Shown: positions 1 to 7,004, counted from the first letter of the stretch. The stretch: 14,464 nucleotides of DNA from Pseudomonas sp. (GCA_029239415.1 JAQZAY010000070.1:1-14464), one strand, 5' to 3'. Notes: generated by a model not told the origin, from the letters alone. Program-made: numbers and translations.

Positions 1-87
1 GACGCCCTGGCCGACAAGCTCGACCGCCAACTGAAAAAACACAAGGAAAAACAGCAGAGCCTGCTGCAAGGTGCGGCTGCTCGCTGA
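1..87 (+). CDS. hpf: Ribosome hibernation promoting factor (HPF), 3' end only
   Basis: This is the last 28 codons of a reading frame entering from the left edge and ending in TGA at 85-87. The visible peptide begins DALADKLDRQLKKHKEKQ and ends GAAAR. It is lysine-rich and strongly helical, which fits the C-terminal helix of the short (about 100-residue) HPF/YhbH family. HPF binds the 30S subunit and promotes formation of inactive 100S ribosome dimers in stationary phase. It lies 12 bases upstream of ptsN, as expected for the conserved rpoN-hpf-ptsN-rapZ-ptsO cluster. The assignment rests on this short tail plus gene order; the catalytic or binding body of the protein is outside the window. 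Confidence 0.85.
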   Translation, partial: DALADKLDRQLKKHKEKQQSLLQGAAAR

Positions 88-99
88 CCCCACCCATCC

Positions 100-564
100 A
101 TGATCCGACTCGAATCCATCCTGACCCCCGGCCGTTCCCTCGTGAACGTGCCGGGCGGCAGTAAAAAGCGCGTGCTCCAGGAAATCGCCACCCTGATCGA
201 CAGGGAAGTGCCCGACCTCGAGATGCAAGACGTCTTCGAAAGCCTGTTCGCCCGGGAAAAACTCGGCTCGACGGGTTTTGGCAACGGCATCGCCATTCCA
301 CACTGCCGCCTCAAGGGCTGCACGACACCTGTCAGTGCCTTGCTGCACCTGGAGGCGCCGATCGACTACGACGCCATCGATGGCGCCCCGGTAGACCTGC
401 TGTTCGTGTTGCTGGTCCCCGAAGCCGCCACCGATGCCCATCTGGAACTGCTGCGCCAGATAGCCAGCATGCTCGACCGCAAAGAGGTCCGCGAGCGACT
501 GCGGGCCGCGACCAGCAGCGAGGCCTTGTACCAGGTTGTCCTGGACGCGCAGAACGAGCACTGA
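100..564 (+). CDS. ptsN: PTS IIA-like nitrogen-regulatory protein PtsN (EIIA-Ntr)
   Basis: A 154-residue protein of the fructose/mannitol-type EIIA family, the terminal phosphate acceptor of the nitrogen phosphotransferase system (PtsP-NPr-PtsN). It has no sugar permease partner and works in the cytosol by binding target proteins according to its phosphorylation state. The motif [10 protein letters not shown] places the phosphorylatable histidine at H68, and the length matches the family. The ATG at 100 has no clear Shine-Dalgarno sequence (upstream CCCCACCCATCC), so translation may depend on coupling to hpf, 12 bases upstream. The stop is two bases before the rapZ start. Known targets in other proteobacteria include potassium transport and kinases and, in P. 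putida, pyruvate dehydrogenase; none of this can be read from this sequence. Confidence 0.96.
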   Translation: MIRLESILTPGRSLVNVPGGSKKRVLQEIATLIDREVPDLEMQDVFESLFAREKLGSTGFGNGIAIPHCRLKGCTTPVSALLHLEAPIDYDAIDGAPVDLLFVLLVPEAATDAHLELLRQIASMLDRKEVRERLRAATSSEALYQVVLDAQNEH

Positions 565-566
565 AC

Positions 567-1421
567 ATGCGCCTGATCATCGTCAGCGGCCGGTCCGGCT
601 CCGGCAAGAGTACCGCCCTGGCGGTGCTGGAGGACAACGGCTTCTACTGCATCGACAACCTGCCCGCCGGGTTGCTGCCACAGCTGGCCGAGAACGCATT
701 GATCAATACCGAGCTGCAACAACCCAAGGTTGCCGTGTCCATCGACGCGCGCAACCTGCCCAGCCACCTGTCGCGCTTCCCCGAACTGCTCGAGGACGCC
801 CGTAGCCGGCATATCCAGTGTGACGTACTGTACCTGGACGCCGACGAAGACGTGCTGCTCAAGCGGTTTTCCGAAACGCGCCGCCGCCATCCGCTGACCA
901 ATGCCGATCGCTCGCTGGCCGAAGCGATCGAGGTCGAAAGCGAGCTGCTCGGTCCCATCGCCGACCTTGCCGACCTGAAGATCGACACCACCAACCTGAA
1001 TCTCTACCAGTTGCGTGACTCGATCAAGCTGCGCCTGCTCAACCAGCCCGAGCCTGGCACGGCCTTCCTGGTCGAATCATTCGGTTTCAAGCGGGGCATG
1101 CCTGTCGACGCCGACCTGGTATTCGATGTCCGCTGCCTGCCAAACCCGTACTGGAAGCCTGAACTGCGCGATCATTCCGGGCTTGAACAGCCGGTGATCG
1201 ACTACCTGGCCGCCCAGCCGGACGTCGAGGACATGTACCAGGACATTTCCAGCTACCTGCTCAAATGGCTGCCGCGCTTTGCTGCGAGCAACCGGGCCTA
1301 TGTCACCATCGCCATCGGCTGCACGGGCGGGCACCATCGATCGGTCTACCTCACCGAGCGCCTCGGCCAACTGCTGCAGCAATCCTTGAAAAACGTTCAG
1401 GTCCGCCACCGCGACCTCTAG
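567..1421 (+). CDS. rapZ: RapZ (YvcJ-type) nucleotide-binding regulator
   Basis: A 284-residue member of the RapZ/YvcJ P-loop family. A Walker A motif GRSGSGKST lies at residues 8-16 and an SIDARN segment at 58-63. The C-terminal domain carries CTGGHHRSV at about 252-260, diagnostic of the family. In E. coli RapZ binds the sRNAs GlmY and GlmZ and directs RNase E to GlmZ, thereby controlling GlmS and amino-sugar synthesis. Here the protein ends ...[10 protein letters not shown]. By recall, the E. coli protein continues past this point with a basic tail (EKRKP), whose K281, R282 and K283 are needed for RNA binding. K275 appears to match E. coli K270, but the KRK tail is absent. The ATG follows the ptsN stop by two bases without a strong ribosome site, so coupled translation is likely. 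Family assignment is firm; sRNA binding in this organism is doubtful. Confidence 0.96.
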   Translation: MRLIIVSGRSGSGKSTALAVLEDNGFYCIDNLPAGLLPQLAENALINTELQQPKVAVSIDARNLPSHLSRFPELLEDARSRHIQCDVLYLDADEDVLLKRFSETRRRHPLTNADRSLAEAIEVESELLGPIADLADLKIDTTNLNLYQLRDSIKLRLLNQPEPGTAFLVESFGFKRGMPVDADLVFDVRCLPNPYWKPELRDHSGLEQPVIDYLAAQPDVEDMYQDISSYLLKWLPRFAASNRAYVTIAIGCTGGHHRSVYLTERLGQLLQQSLKNVQVRHRDL

Positions 1422-1440
1422 CCCACAGGACCGCCCCTCG

Positions 1441-1713
1441 ATGCCCGCCCGCGAAATCACCATCATCAACAAGCTGGGGCTGCACGCCCGGGCAGCGGCA
1501 AAGTTCGTCGGCGTGGCCGGACGCTTTCCCTGCCAGGTAAAAGTCGGCCGCGCGCCCGACAAGCTGGTCGACGGCAAGAGCATCATGGCCGTCATGATGC
1601 TCGCCGCGGGCAAAGGCACCCAGGTGCACCTGCATACCGAAGGCGAGCAGGATGATGACGCGTTGCTGGCGTTGATCGAGCTGATCAACAACCGGTTCGA
1701 TGAAGGGGAGTAG
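1441..1713 (+). CDS. ptsO: NPr, HPr-like phosphocarrier of the nitrogen PTS
   Basis: A 90-residue HPr-family protein. The motif NKLGLHARAAAKF puts the phosphoryl-carrying histidine at H15. The second conserved region, DGKSIMAVMMLAAGKGT, contains S47, close to the regulatory Ser46 of HPr proteins. NPr takes phosphate from EI-Ntr (PtsP) and passes it to PtsN, encoded two genes upstream, so the two acceptor proteins of the pathway are made together. An AGGA at 1427-1430 lies 10 bases before the ATG, a slightly long spacing. It starts 19 bases after rapZ and is the last plus-strand gene of the cluster. A GC-rich hairpin spans its stop codon. Whether S47 is phosphorylated here cannot be judged. 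Confidence 0.95.
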   Translation: MPAREITIINKLGLHARAAAKFVGVAGRFPCQVKVGRAPDKLVDGKSIMAVMMLAAGKGTQVHLHTEGEQDDDALLALIELINNRFDEGE

Positions 1714-1724
1714 CGACCTCCCCT
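1704..1724. terminator. Hairpin over the ptsO stop codon between convergent genes (weak terminator candidate)
   Basis: AGGGGAG (1704-1710) and CTCCCCT (1718-1724) form a perfect 7-bp stem around a 7-base loop. The loop begins with the ptsO TAG. It sits in the 14-base gap between the convergent ptsO and ZIP genes, so it could slow transcription from both sides. No T-run follows on either strand, so it is not a textbook intrinsic terminator. Confidence 0.35.
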
Positions 1725-1727
1725 GCC

Positions 1728-2636
1728 TCAGGACATCGCCGTATCCATCACCATCATCAGGCAGAACCCGATGCACAGCCCAAGGCTCGCCAAGCGGTGA
1801 TGCCCGTTGCTGCGTGATTCCGGGATGATCTCCTGGGTCACCACCAAAAGCATCGCGCCCGCCGCGCAAGCCAGGCCAAGTGGCAACAGCAATTCGGCGA
1901 TATTGACCAGCCAGGCACAGATGACTGCTGCCAGCGGTTCGACCAGCCCGGACGCAGCACCGATCAGGAAGGCCTTGAAGCGCGGCATGCCCGCCCCCGC
2001 CAGCACCAGCGCGATCACCAGCCCTTCCGGCACGTCCTGCAGCGCAATGCCCATGGCCAGGCTGTCGGCATCGCTCATGCCGCCGCCAGCCGACACGCCA
2101 ATGGCCATGCCCTCCGGGATGTTGTGGGCAATGATGGCGATCACGAACAGCCAGATGCGTGCCGCGATCACCGGCTGCTCGCCCGTGCCCACCAGTGCCT
2201 CGGGCGAGGCGCCGGAAACCTTGAGGTCGACCAGGAACAGGCACAGCGCCCCGAACATCAGGCCGAAGCTGATCAGCCCACCGGCGCCCCAAGGGCTGAA
2301 ACCGATGGACTGGGCGGCATCCAGGCCGGGAATGATCAGCGAAAACGCAGTCGCGGCCAGCATCACGCCGGCGCCGAAGCCCAGCAAGGTATCGGCCACG
2401 GCCACCGGCATGTTGCGGATCACCAGCACCGGCACTGCGCCCAGCGCCGTGCCCAGTGCACATAGCGCGCCGCCCTCGAGCGCGCGCAGCATGCGCGGCT
2501 CCAGGTCGAGCCAGGAAATACCGCGCACGACCAGCAGCGCGGTTCCGACCAGCAACAGCAAAGTGCCCAGCGCCAGTCGAAACAGGCGCACGCTGCCAAC
2601 GGACATCACCTCCGAGCGCATGCCGGGACGACTCAC
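1728..2636 (-). CDS. ZIP-family divalent metal transporter (BbZIP/GufA-like)
   Basis: A 302-residue polytopic inner-membrane protein with about eight hydrophobic segments. It is a ZIP-family transporter, probably importing Zn2+, Mn2+ or a similar divalent metal. HNIPEG (171-176) in TM4 and QDVPEG (200-205) in TM5 are the signature helices. Compared from memory with the Bordetella BbZIP structure, M92, H171, E175, Q200 and E204 match its site M1, and N172, D201 and E233 complete site M2, so the binuclear centre looks intact. There is no histidine-rich loop between TM3 and TM4. The frame opens with GTG at 2636, overlapping the sodA TGA by four bases (GTGA), which suggests translational coupling. 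ATG codons at 2621 and 2606 are alternatives; GGAGG lies only two bases before the latter, so the start is uncertain. It is the last gene of the Fur-controlled sodA operon. The metal carried is not readable from sequence. Confidence 0.9.
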   Translation of the reverse strand: MSRPGMRSEVMSVGSVRLFRLALGTLLLLVGTALLVVRGISWLDLEPRMLRALEGGALCALGTALGAVPVLVIRNMPVAVADTLLGFGAGVMLAATAFSLIIPGLDAAQSIGFSPWGAGGLISFGLMFGALCLFLVDLKVSGASPEALVGTGEQPVIAARIWLFVIAIIAHNIPEGMAIGVSAGGGMSDADSLAMGIALQDVPEGLVIALVLAGAGMPRFKAFLIGAASGLVEPLAAVICAWLVNIAELLLPLGLACAAGAMLLVVTQEIIPESRSNGHHRLASLGLCIGFCLMMVMDTAMS

Positions 2637-3244
2637 GCCAGGGCTTCTAGGTAACGGCGCTCGACTTCCGACCAGTCGATGACGTTGTAGAAGGCGCCGA
2701 TGTATTCCGGGCGACGGTTCTGGTACTTCAGGTAATAGGCGTGCTCCCAGACATCCAGGCCAAGGATCGGCGTGTTGCCGTGCATCAACGGGCTGTCCTG
2801 GTTACCGCTGCTCTCGACCACCAGGGTCTTGGCGGGGGTCACGCTGAGCCAGGCCCAGCCGCTGCCGAAGCGGCTCAGCGCCGCCTTGGTGAAGGCCTCC
2901 TTGAACGTCTCGAAGCCGCCGAGCTGCGCGTCGATGGCCTGGGCCACCTTGCCCTGGGGCTGGCCGCCGCCCTTGGGCGACATGATGGTCCAGAACAGGG
3001 TGTGGTTGGCGTGCCCGCCACCCTGGTTGATCACCGCGCCCTGGAGCTTCTCGGGCAGCTGCTTGACGCTGGCCAGCAGTTTCTCGACCGGCCAGTCGGC
3101 CCACTCGGTGCCGTCGATGGCGGTATTGAGGTTGTTGATGTAGGTCTGGTGGTGCTTGGTGTGGTGGATTTCCATGGTCGCGGTATCGATGCTCGGCTCC
3201 AGCGCATCGTAGGCGTAGGGCAATGCAGGCAATGTATGAGGCAT
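2633..3244 (-). CDS. sodA: Superoxide dismutase, manganese type
   Basis: A 203-residue cytosolic Mn/Fe superoxide dismutase that converts superoxide to hydrogen peroxide and oxygen. Expected metal ligands are H27 (MEIHHTKHH), H81 ([11 protein letters not shown]), D164 and H168 ([10 protein letters not shown]). The GGGHANH context and Q149 in SGNQDSP are typical of manganese enzymes rather than FeSOD. The frame is open upstream to 3283, but I chose the ATG at 3244 because the protein then begins [17 protein letters not shown] like its relatives and GGAG (3254-3257) stands nine bases before it. This start lies one base after the orfX stop, and the 3' end overlaps the start of the ZIP gene. Position in an iron-repressed operon fits use of MnSOD in place of FeSOD when iron is scarce. 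Metal preference is inferred from motifs. Confidence 0.96.
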   Translation of the reverse strand: MPHTLPALPYAYDALEPSIDTATMEIHHTKHHQTYINNLNTAIDGTEWADWPVEKLLASVKQLPEKLQGAVINQGGGHANHTLFWTIMSPKGGGQPQGKVAQAIDAQLGGFETFKEAFTKAALSRFGSGWAWLSVTPAKTLVVESSGNQDSPLMHGNTPILGLDVWEHAYYLKYQNRRPEYIGAFYNVIDWSEVERRYLEALA

Positions 3245-3245
3245 G

Positions 3246-3707
3246 TCAATGGACTCCGTAGGCGTGGTTGCGAGGTTCAACATCAGGTTGAGCGGTCATG
3301 GCGCCGGTCTGCGGGGCGTGCCGCTCGAGCAGGCGCTCGGTGCGCGGGTACTGTCCGTATTCGCCAATGAAATTCAGCAGTTCGGTATAGGTCTTGCCGC
3401 TGTGGCGCAGGGCGGCATCGCGTAGCGGCTGCGGCAGGCGTGCGTCCTGGCTGGCCTGCAGCAGGCGCTGGTGGGCGGCGCACAGGTAGTCGGCGCTCTC
3501 GTGGGGCTGGTTCAGCCGCAGGTGCAGGTCGGCCAGGTTGTGATGGGCGATGACCAGGGCGGCTACCGCCTCGTCGACGTCATGCCAGCGCTCGAACAGC
3601 ACCTGGGCCAGGGCCAGGGCCTGCAAGTAGTATTCGCGGGCGTCCACCCACTCCCCCTGATCGAACAGGCTGTTGGCGACCTCGGTCGTGCGTTTCCAGT
3701 GCTGCAT
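3246..3707 (-). CDS. Small helical, TPR-like protein of the sodA-fumC operon (OrfX)
   Basis: A 153-residue protein, soluble by appearance, with no signal peptide or membrane segment. The N-terminal 110 residues read as paired amphipathic helices, for example [32 protein letters not shown] and then [23 protein letters not shown]. The spacing of small and aromatic residues (A-x-x-L-F-x-x-G-x-W-x-x-A-x-x-Y) resembles a tetratricopeptide unit. The last 25 residues look disordered. TPR units usually bind a partner protein, but no partner can be named. A ribosome site AGAGG (3714-3718) lies six bases before the ATG. It is 39 bases downstream of fumC and one base upstream of sodA. It corresponds to the orfX described between fumC and sodA in P. 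aeruginosa. Function unknown; the TPR call is from visual pattern only. Confidence 0.85.
   Translation of the reverse strand: MQHWKRTTEVANSLFDQGEWVDAREYYLQALALAQVLFERWHDVDEAVAALVIAHHNLADLHLRLNQPHESADYLCAAHQRLLQASQDARLPQPLRDAALRHSGKTYTELLNFIGEYGQYPRTERLLERHAPQTGAMTAQPDVEPRNHAYGVH
3254..3257 (-). promoter_or_regulatory. Shine-Dalgarno site deciding the sodA start
   Basis: GGAG on the minus strand, nine bases before the ATG at 3244. It lies inside the last codons of orfX, so ribosomes finishing orfX can restart on sodA. It favours this ATG over the in-frame start at 3283. Confidence 0.6.
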
Positions 3708-3746
3708 GACGTACCTCTCTAGCGGCGGGCGCTATTGGATGGGTGT

Positions 3747-5123
3747 TCAGATACCGCCAGCGGTGAGCTTTTCGGGATCGAGCAGCACTTCCAGTTGACT
3801 ACGCGACAGCTCGGTATGTTCCAAGGCCACGTCGATGACCGGACGGCCCTGCTTGTAGGCGGTCTTGGCGATCTCGGCAGCCTTGAGGTAGCCGATGATC
3901 GGGTTCAGGGCCGTCACCAGGATCGGGTTGCGCGACAGCGCTTCCTTGAGCTTGGGCTGGTTGACCTTGAAGCTGGCGATCGCCTTGTCGGCCAGCAGGC
4001 GGCTGGCGTTGGCCATCAGCTCGATGCTGGCGAGCAGATTGTGGGCGATGACCGGCAACATCACGTTCAGCTCGAAGTTGCCCGATTGCCCGGCCACGGC
4101 GATGGTGGCGTCGTTGCCGATGACTTGCGCGGCAACCATCGCGGTAGCTTCGGGAATGACCGGGTTCACCTTGCCAGGCATGATCGATGAGCCAGGCTGC
4201 AGGCCTTCGAGTTCGATCTCGCCAAGACCTGCCAGGGGACCGGAGTTCATCCAGCGCAGATCGTTGGCGATTTTCATCAAGGCCACGGCCGTGGTCTTGA
4301 GCTGGCCGGACAGCGCCACCGCCGTGTCCTGCGAACCGATCAGGGCGAACAGGTTCTGGCCGGGCACGAAGTCGACCTGGGTCAGGCCGCTCAGGTGGCG
4401 GGCGAAGCCTGCGGCGAACTGCGGGTGGGCGTTGATCCCGGTGCCGACCGCAGTGCCGCCCTGGGCCAAGGCCTGCAGGCTGGGCAAGGTGGCTTCCAGG
4501 TGGCCCTGGGCAGCCTTGACCTGGGCTGCCCAGCCGCCCAGCACCTGGCTCATGCGCACGGGCATGGCGTCCATCAGGTGGGTGCGGCCAGTCTTGATGA
4601 ACGGATGCACCTGCTCGGCCTTGGTCTCGATGACGCCCGCCAGGTGACGCAGCGCCGGCAGCAACTGCTCGTGCAAGGCCAGCGCGGCGCTGACGTGAAT
4701 GGTGGTGGGGATGATGTCGTTGCTGCTCTGGCCGCAGTTGACGTGGTCGTTCGGGTTGACGTTTTCGCCCAGCACGCGGCTGGCGAGGGTCGCGATCACC
4801 TCGTTGGCGTTCATGTTCGAGCTGGTGCCGGAGCCGGTCTGGAAGATATCCACCGGGAAGTGCCGCATGTAGTCCTCGGCCAGCAGTTGCTCCACCGCCT
4901 TGACGATTGCACCGCCCTGCTCGGGCGTCAGCTGTTCGAGCTCGACATTGGCCTTGGCCGCCGCCGCCTTGGCCAGCAGCAGCGCGCGAATGAACTGCGT
5001 CGGCATGCGCTGCTGGCTGATCGGGAAATTGTTGACCGCGCGCTGGGTCTGGGCGCCGTACAGGGCCTGGGCCGGCACCTGCAGCTCGCCCATGCTGTCA
5101 CGCTCGATACGGGTATCACTCAT
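3747..5123 (-). CDS. fumC: Fumarate hydratase class II (iron-independent fumarase)
   Basis: A 458-residue class II fumarase of the aspartase/fumarase superfamily, which interconverts fumarate and L-malate in the TCA cycle as a homotetramer without an Fe-S cluster. The signature GSSIMPGKVN lies at 311-320. By alignment with E. coli FumC, S312 is the catalytic base (S318), K318 and N320 match K324 and N326, and H182 in GRTHLMDA matches H188. TGSGTSSNMNANE at 97-109 is the conserved substrate-site stretch. The frame can be extended two codons to a TTG at 5129, but the ATG at 5123 has AAGGA (5131-5135) seven bases upstream and was preferred. Its first eight bases overlap the end of fagA (ATGAGTGA), indicating coupled translation. 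In the Fur-controlled operon it would replace Fe-S fumarases under iron starvation. An argininosuccinate lyase or aspartase role is unlikely given overall similarity. Confidence 0.96.
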   Translation of the reverse strand: MSDTRIERDSMGELQVPAQALYGAQTQRAVNNFPISQQRMPTQFIRALLLAKAAAAKANVELEQLTPEQGGAIVKAVEQLLAEDYMRHFPVDIFQTGSGTSSNMNANEVIATLASRVLGENVNPNDHVNCGQSSNDIIPTTIHVSAALALHEQLLPALRHLAGVIETKAEQVHPFIKTGRTHLMDAMPVRMSQVLGGWAAQVKAAQGHLEATLPSLQALAQGGTAVGTGINAHPQFAAGFARHLSGLTQVDFVPGQNLFALIGSQDTAVALSGQLKTTAVALMKIANDLRWMNSGPLAGLGEIELEGLQPGSSIMPGKVNPVIPEATAMVAAQVIGNDATIAVAGQSGNFELNVMLPVIAHNLLASIELMANASRLLADKAIASFKVNQPKLKEALSRNPILVTALNPIIGYLKAAEIAKTAYKQGRPVIDVALEHTELSRSQLEVLLDPEKLTAGGI

Positions 5124-5517
5124 CGTCAAGTCCTTGCATCAGTTCTTCAGGAGAAATCGAAGGCAACAGCACGCAGTTCGCCAGTTGCAGGGCGAAGGGT
5201 TGCCAGCGCTGGTTGTGTTCGCGGCGGTCGAGGTTGCGCAGCTGCAGCAGCGGGCGCCAGGCCTGGTCGAGGCACAGGCAGCGCCAATGCCAGGGCAGCA
5301 TGCGGTCGCAGGCGGTATCGAGCAGCAGGCGAAAGGAGGTCAGGGCCACGGTCCAGGCCGAGGTCTGGGTGCAGCACACCAGATAGCGGCCTTCGGCCAG
5401 ATAGTGCTCGATCAGGCGCGGCTCGTCCGGCTCCAGGGCGCACCGAATACGTCGGCTGAGCCAGCGCCAGTTTTCCAGGTAGGGCAACTCTTGGAGGGCA
5501 GGTTTCATGAACATCAT
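5116..5517 (-). CDS. fagA: Fur-associated protein FagA, function unknown
   Basis: A 133-residue protein (131 or 130 if translation starts at the second or third ATG, at 5514 or 5508). None of the three has a clear Shine-Dalgarno sequence, and MKPALQELPYLENW from 5508 is a plausible start. No signal peptide, membrane helix or known catalytic motif is visible. The protein is rich in leucine, arginine, tryptophan and cysteine; a central part (YLVCCTQTSAWTVAL and MLPWHWRCLCLDQAW) holds five cysteines, including one CC and one CxC pair. That might suggest metal or redox chemistry, but this is a guess. It is the first gene behind the Fur box and its stop overlaps the fumC start by eight bases. The name comes from the fagA-fumC-orfX-sodA operon described in P. 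aeruginosa. Confidence 0.85.
   Translation of the reverse strand: MMFMKPALQELPYLENWRWLSRRIRCALEPDEPRLIEHYLAEGRYLVCCTQTSAWTVALTSFRLLLDTACDRMLPWHWRCLCLDQAWRPLLQLRNLDRREHNQRWQPFALQLANCVLLPSISPEELMQGLDDE
5131..5135 (-). promoter_or_regulatory. Shine-Dalgarno site deciding the fumC start
   Basis: AAGGA on the minus strand, seven bases before the ATG at 5123 and inside the 3' end of fagA. It supports this ATG over the TTG at 5129. Confidence 0.6.
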
Positions 5518-5530
5518 CGCCGGGTGACTG

Positions 5531-5549
5531 GATAATGATATTCATTATT
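5531..5549. promoter_or_regulatory. Fur box in front of fagA-fumC-orfX-sodA-ZIP
   Basis: GATAATGATATTCATTATT matches the classical 19-bp Fur consensus GATAATGATAATCATTATC at 17 of 19 positions (I counted mismatches at positions 11 and 19). It is an AT-rich palindrome in an otherwise GC-rich region, 14 bases upstream of the first fagA start codon. It overlaps the proposed -10 element, so Fe2+-Fur bound here would block RNA polymerase. Iron repression of this operon through Fur is established in P. aeruginosa. Confidence 0.9.
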
Positions 5550-5573
5550 AAGTGATAAGCAGAATCACTTCAA
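5544..5573 (-). promoter_or_regulatory. Sigma-70-like promoter of the fagA operon
   Basis: On the minus strand, TTGAAG (5568-5573, 4 of 6 to consensus) and AATAAT (5544-5549, 5 of 6) are separated by 18 bases. Transcription would begin near 5537, leaving a leader of only about 20-30 bases before fagA. The -10 lies inside the Fur box and the -35 overlaps a second inverted repeat (5550-5570). Found by eye; no start site has been mapped here. Confidence 0.6.
5550..5570. repeat. Perfect inverted repeat in the fagA promoter spacer
   Basis: AAGTGAT (5550-5556) and ATCACTT (5564-5570) are exact inverted copies separated by seven bases. The element abuts the Fur box and covers the spacer and the edge of the -35 hexamer. 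It would lie upstream of the transcript, so it looks more like a protein-binding site than an RNA hairpin. The arm spacing does not fit Anr/FNR (N4) or Vfr/CRP. No regulator is recognised. Confidence 0.55.
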
Positions 5574-5584
5574 CCCTGCGGCAT

Positions 5585-5614
5585 AAAACAAAAAACCCAG
5601 CACACGGGCCGGGT
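5585..5614 (-). terminator. Intrinsic terminator after pmbA
   Basis: On the minus strand, ACCCGGC and GCTGGGT pair into a 7-bp stem (one G-T pair; plus-strand arms 5608-5614 and 5595-5601) with a 6-base loop. It is followed at once by a T-rich run TTTTTGTTTT (5594 down to 5585). This is a standard Rho-independent terminator 44 bases past the pmbA stop, and it insulates the Fur-controlled fagA promoter from read-through. A short T-run (5616-5619) also follows the hairpin on the plus strand. Confidence 0.8.
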
Positions 5615-5657
5615 CTTTTGTATTTCCTTGCAAAGGGGGTTACTGCAGGCGCTGGGC

Positions 5658-7004
5658 TCAGCTTCCCGCCACGGTCATGCGCTCGATCAGCACCGACCCC
5701 GTATGGATATTGCTACGGGTCTCCAGATCGCTGCCGATCGCCACGATCTGCTGGAACATGTCCTTCATGTTACCGGCGATCGTGACCTCCTGCACCGCGT
5801 GCTGGATCTCGCCGTTTTCTACCCAGTAGCCCGCAGCGCCACGCGAGTAGTCACCGGTGACCATGTTCAGGCCATGGCCCATCAGCTCCGTTACCAGGAG
5901 CCCGCGCCCCATGCGGCGGATCAGGGCCGCCTGGTCTTCATCGCCATGGGTGACGAACAGATTGTGCACGCCCCCGGCGTTGGCGGTGCTTGGCAGGCCC
6001 AGCTTGCGGCCCGAGTAGGTGCCGAGGATGTACGACACCAGCTCGCCATTTTCGACGAACGGCTTGGCGTAGGTCGCCAGGCCATCGCCATCGAAAGCTG
6101 CACTGCCCAGCGCCCGCGCAAGGTGCGGCCGCTCGTCGAGGGTCAGCCACGATGGGAACAGCCGCTGGCCCATGGCGCCTTCGAGGAACGACGACTTGCG
6201 ATACAGGTTGCCGCCCGAGATTGCCGAGAGGAAACTGCCGAACAGCCCCCCGGCCAGCTCGGCCGAAAACAGCACCGGGACTTCGCAGGTCGGCACCGGG
6301 CGTGCGCCCAGGCGGCTGGCGGCGCGCTGCGCGGCACGCTGGCCGATGCTGCGCGGGTCGGCCAGCAGCTGGCCCTGGCGGTTGACGTCATACCAGTAGT
6401 CGCGCTGCATCTGCCCTTCGCCTTCGGCGATCATCACGCAGCTCAGGCTGTGGCGGGTCGAGGCATAGCCACCGATGAAGCCATGGCTGTTGCCATAGAC
6501 GCGGCAGCCCTGGTGGGTATTGAGGGTGGTGCCGTCGGCGTTGAGGATGCGCGGATCGGCGTCGAAGGCCGCCGCTTCGCACTCAAGGGCTTTCTCGATG
6601 GCTTGCTCGGGGCTGATGTCCCAGGCGTGGTAGAGATCGAAGTCAGGCAGCTCACGCGCCATCAGGGCCGGGTCGGCCAGTCCCGAGCATTCGTCCTCGG
6701 AGGTGTGCCTGGCAATCGCCAGCGCCGCCGCCACGGTTTCGCGGATGGCGTCGCCGCCGCTGGCCGAGGTGCTCGCCGAACCCTTGCGCTGCCCCACGTA
6801 CAAGGTGATGCCAAAGCCTTGGTCGCGGTTGAATTCGACGGTCTCGACTTCACGCTGGCGCACCGTGGTCGACAACCCCTGCTCCAGCGATACCGCGACT
6901 TCGCAGGCGCTGGCACCCTGGCGACGCGCTTCGGCGATGATCTGCTCGACCTGTTCCTGCAACGCCGGCAGGGCCTGCGGGCCTACGCTCTGGACTGCAC
7001 TCAT
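5658..7004 (-). CDS. pmbA: PmbA/TldE, non-catalytic partner of the TldD-TldE metalloprotease
   Basis: A 448-residue protein of the TldD/PmbA family. In E. coli TldD and TldE form a heterodimeric zinc protease in the cytosol that trims unfolded peptides, completes microcin B17 maturation and degrades the antitoxin CcdA. This copy has the family architecture: an N-terminal domain with [24 protein letters not shown] and a C-terminal half with [33 protein letters not shown] and [28 protein letters not shown]. It lacks the HExxxH motif, as expected for TldE. The frame extends to a GTG at 7016, but the ATG at 7004 has GGAG (7011-7014) six bases upstream and gives the usual N-terminus. It is separated from its partner gene tldD by darP on the opposite strand, so the two are transcribed separately. 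A terminator follows its stop. Confidence 0.95.
   Translation of the reverse strand: MSAVQSVGPQALPALQEQVEQIIAEARRQGASACEVAVSLEQGLSTTVRQREVETVEFNRDQGFGITLYVGQRKGSASTSASGGDAIRETVAAALAIARHTSEDECSGLADPALMARELPDFDLYHAWDISPEQAIEKALECEAAAFDADPRILNADGTTLNTHQGCRVYGNSHGFIGGYASTRHSLSCVMIAEGEGQMQRDYWYDVNRQGQLLADPRSIGQRAAQRAASRLGARPVPTCEVPVLFSAELAGGLFGSFLSAISGGNLYRKSSFLEGAMGQRLFPSWLTLDERPHLARALGSAAFDGDGLATYAKPFVENGELVSYILGTYSGRKLGLPSTANAGGVHNLFVTHGDEDQAALIRRMGRGLLVTELMGHGLNMVTGDYSRGAAGYWVENGEIQHAVQEVTIAGNMKDMFQQIVAIGSDLETRSNIHTGSVLIERMTVAGS

Noticed and set aside
197..210. No position-specific anomaly on the plus strand here; the Gly/Arg-rich stretch at TldD residues 197-210 was considered as a possible insertion.
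   Set aside because: A glycine-rich segment before the HEAVGH motif is common in TldD proteins as I recall them, so it was not treated as unusual.
3245..3283. An upstream start for sodA adding 13 residues ([13 protein letters not shown]).
   Set aside because: It would overlap the end of orfX, has no ribosome site, and the standard MnSOD N-terminus begins at the ATG at 3244, which has GGAG at good spacing.
4395..5459. A 354-codon plus-strand frame across fumC and fagA.
   Set aside because: It is opposite two well-supported genes, has biased composition (A, G, R, Q-rich) and no domain signature.
5550..5570. Reading the promoter palindrome as an Anr/FNR or Vfr/CRP site.
   Set aside because: Anr/FNR needs TTGAT-N4-ATCAA and here the arms are seven bases apart; Vfr/CRP half-sites TGTGA...TCACA also do not fit the spacing.
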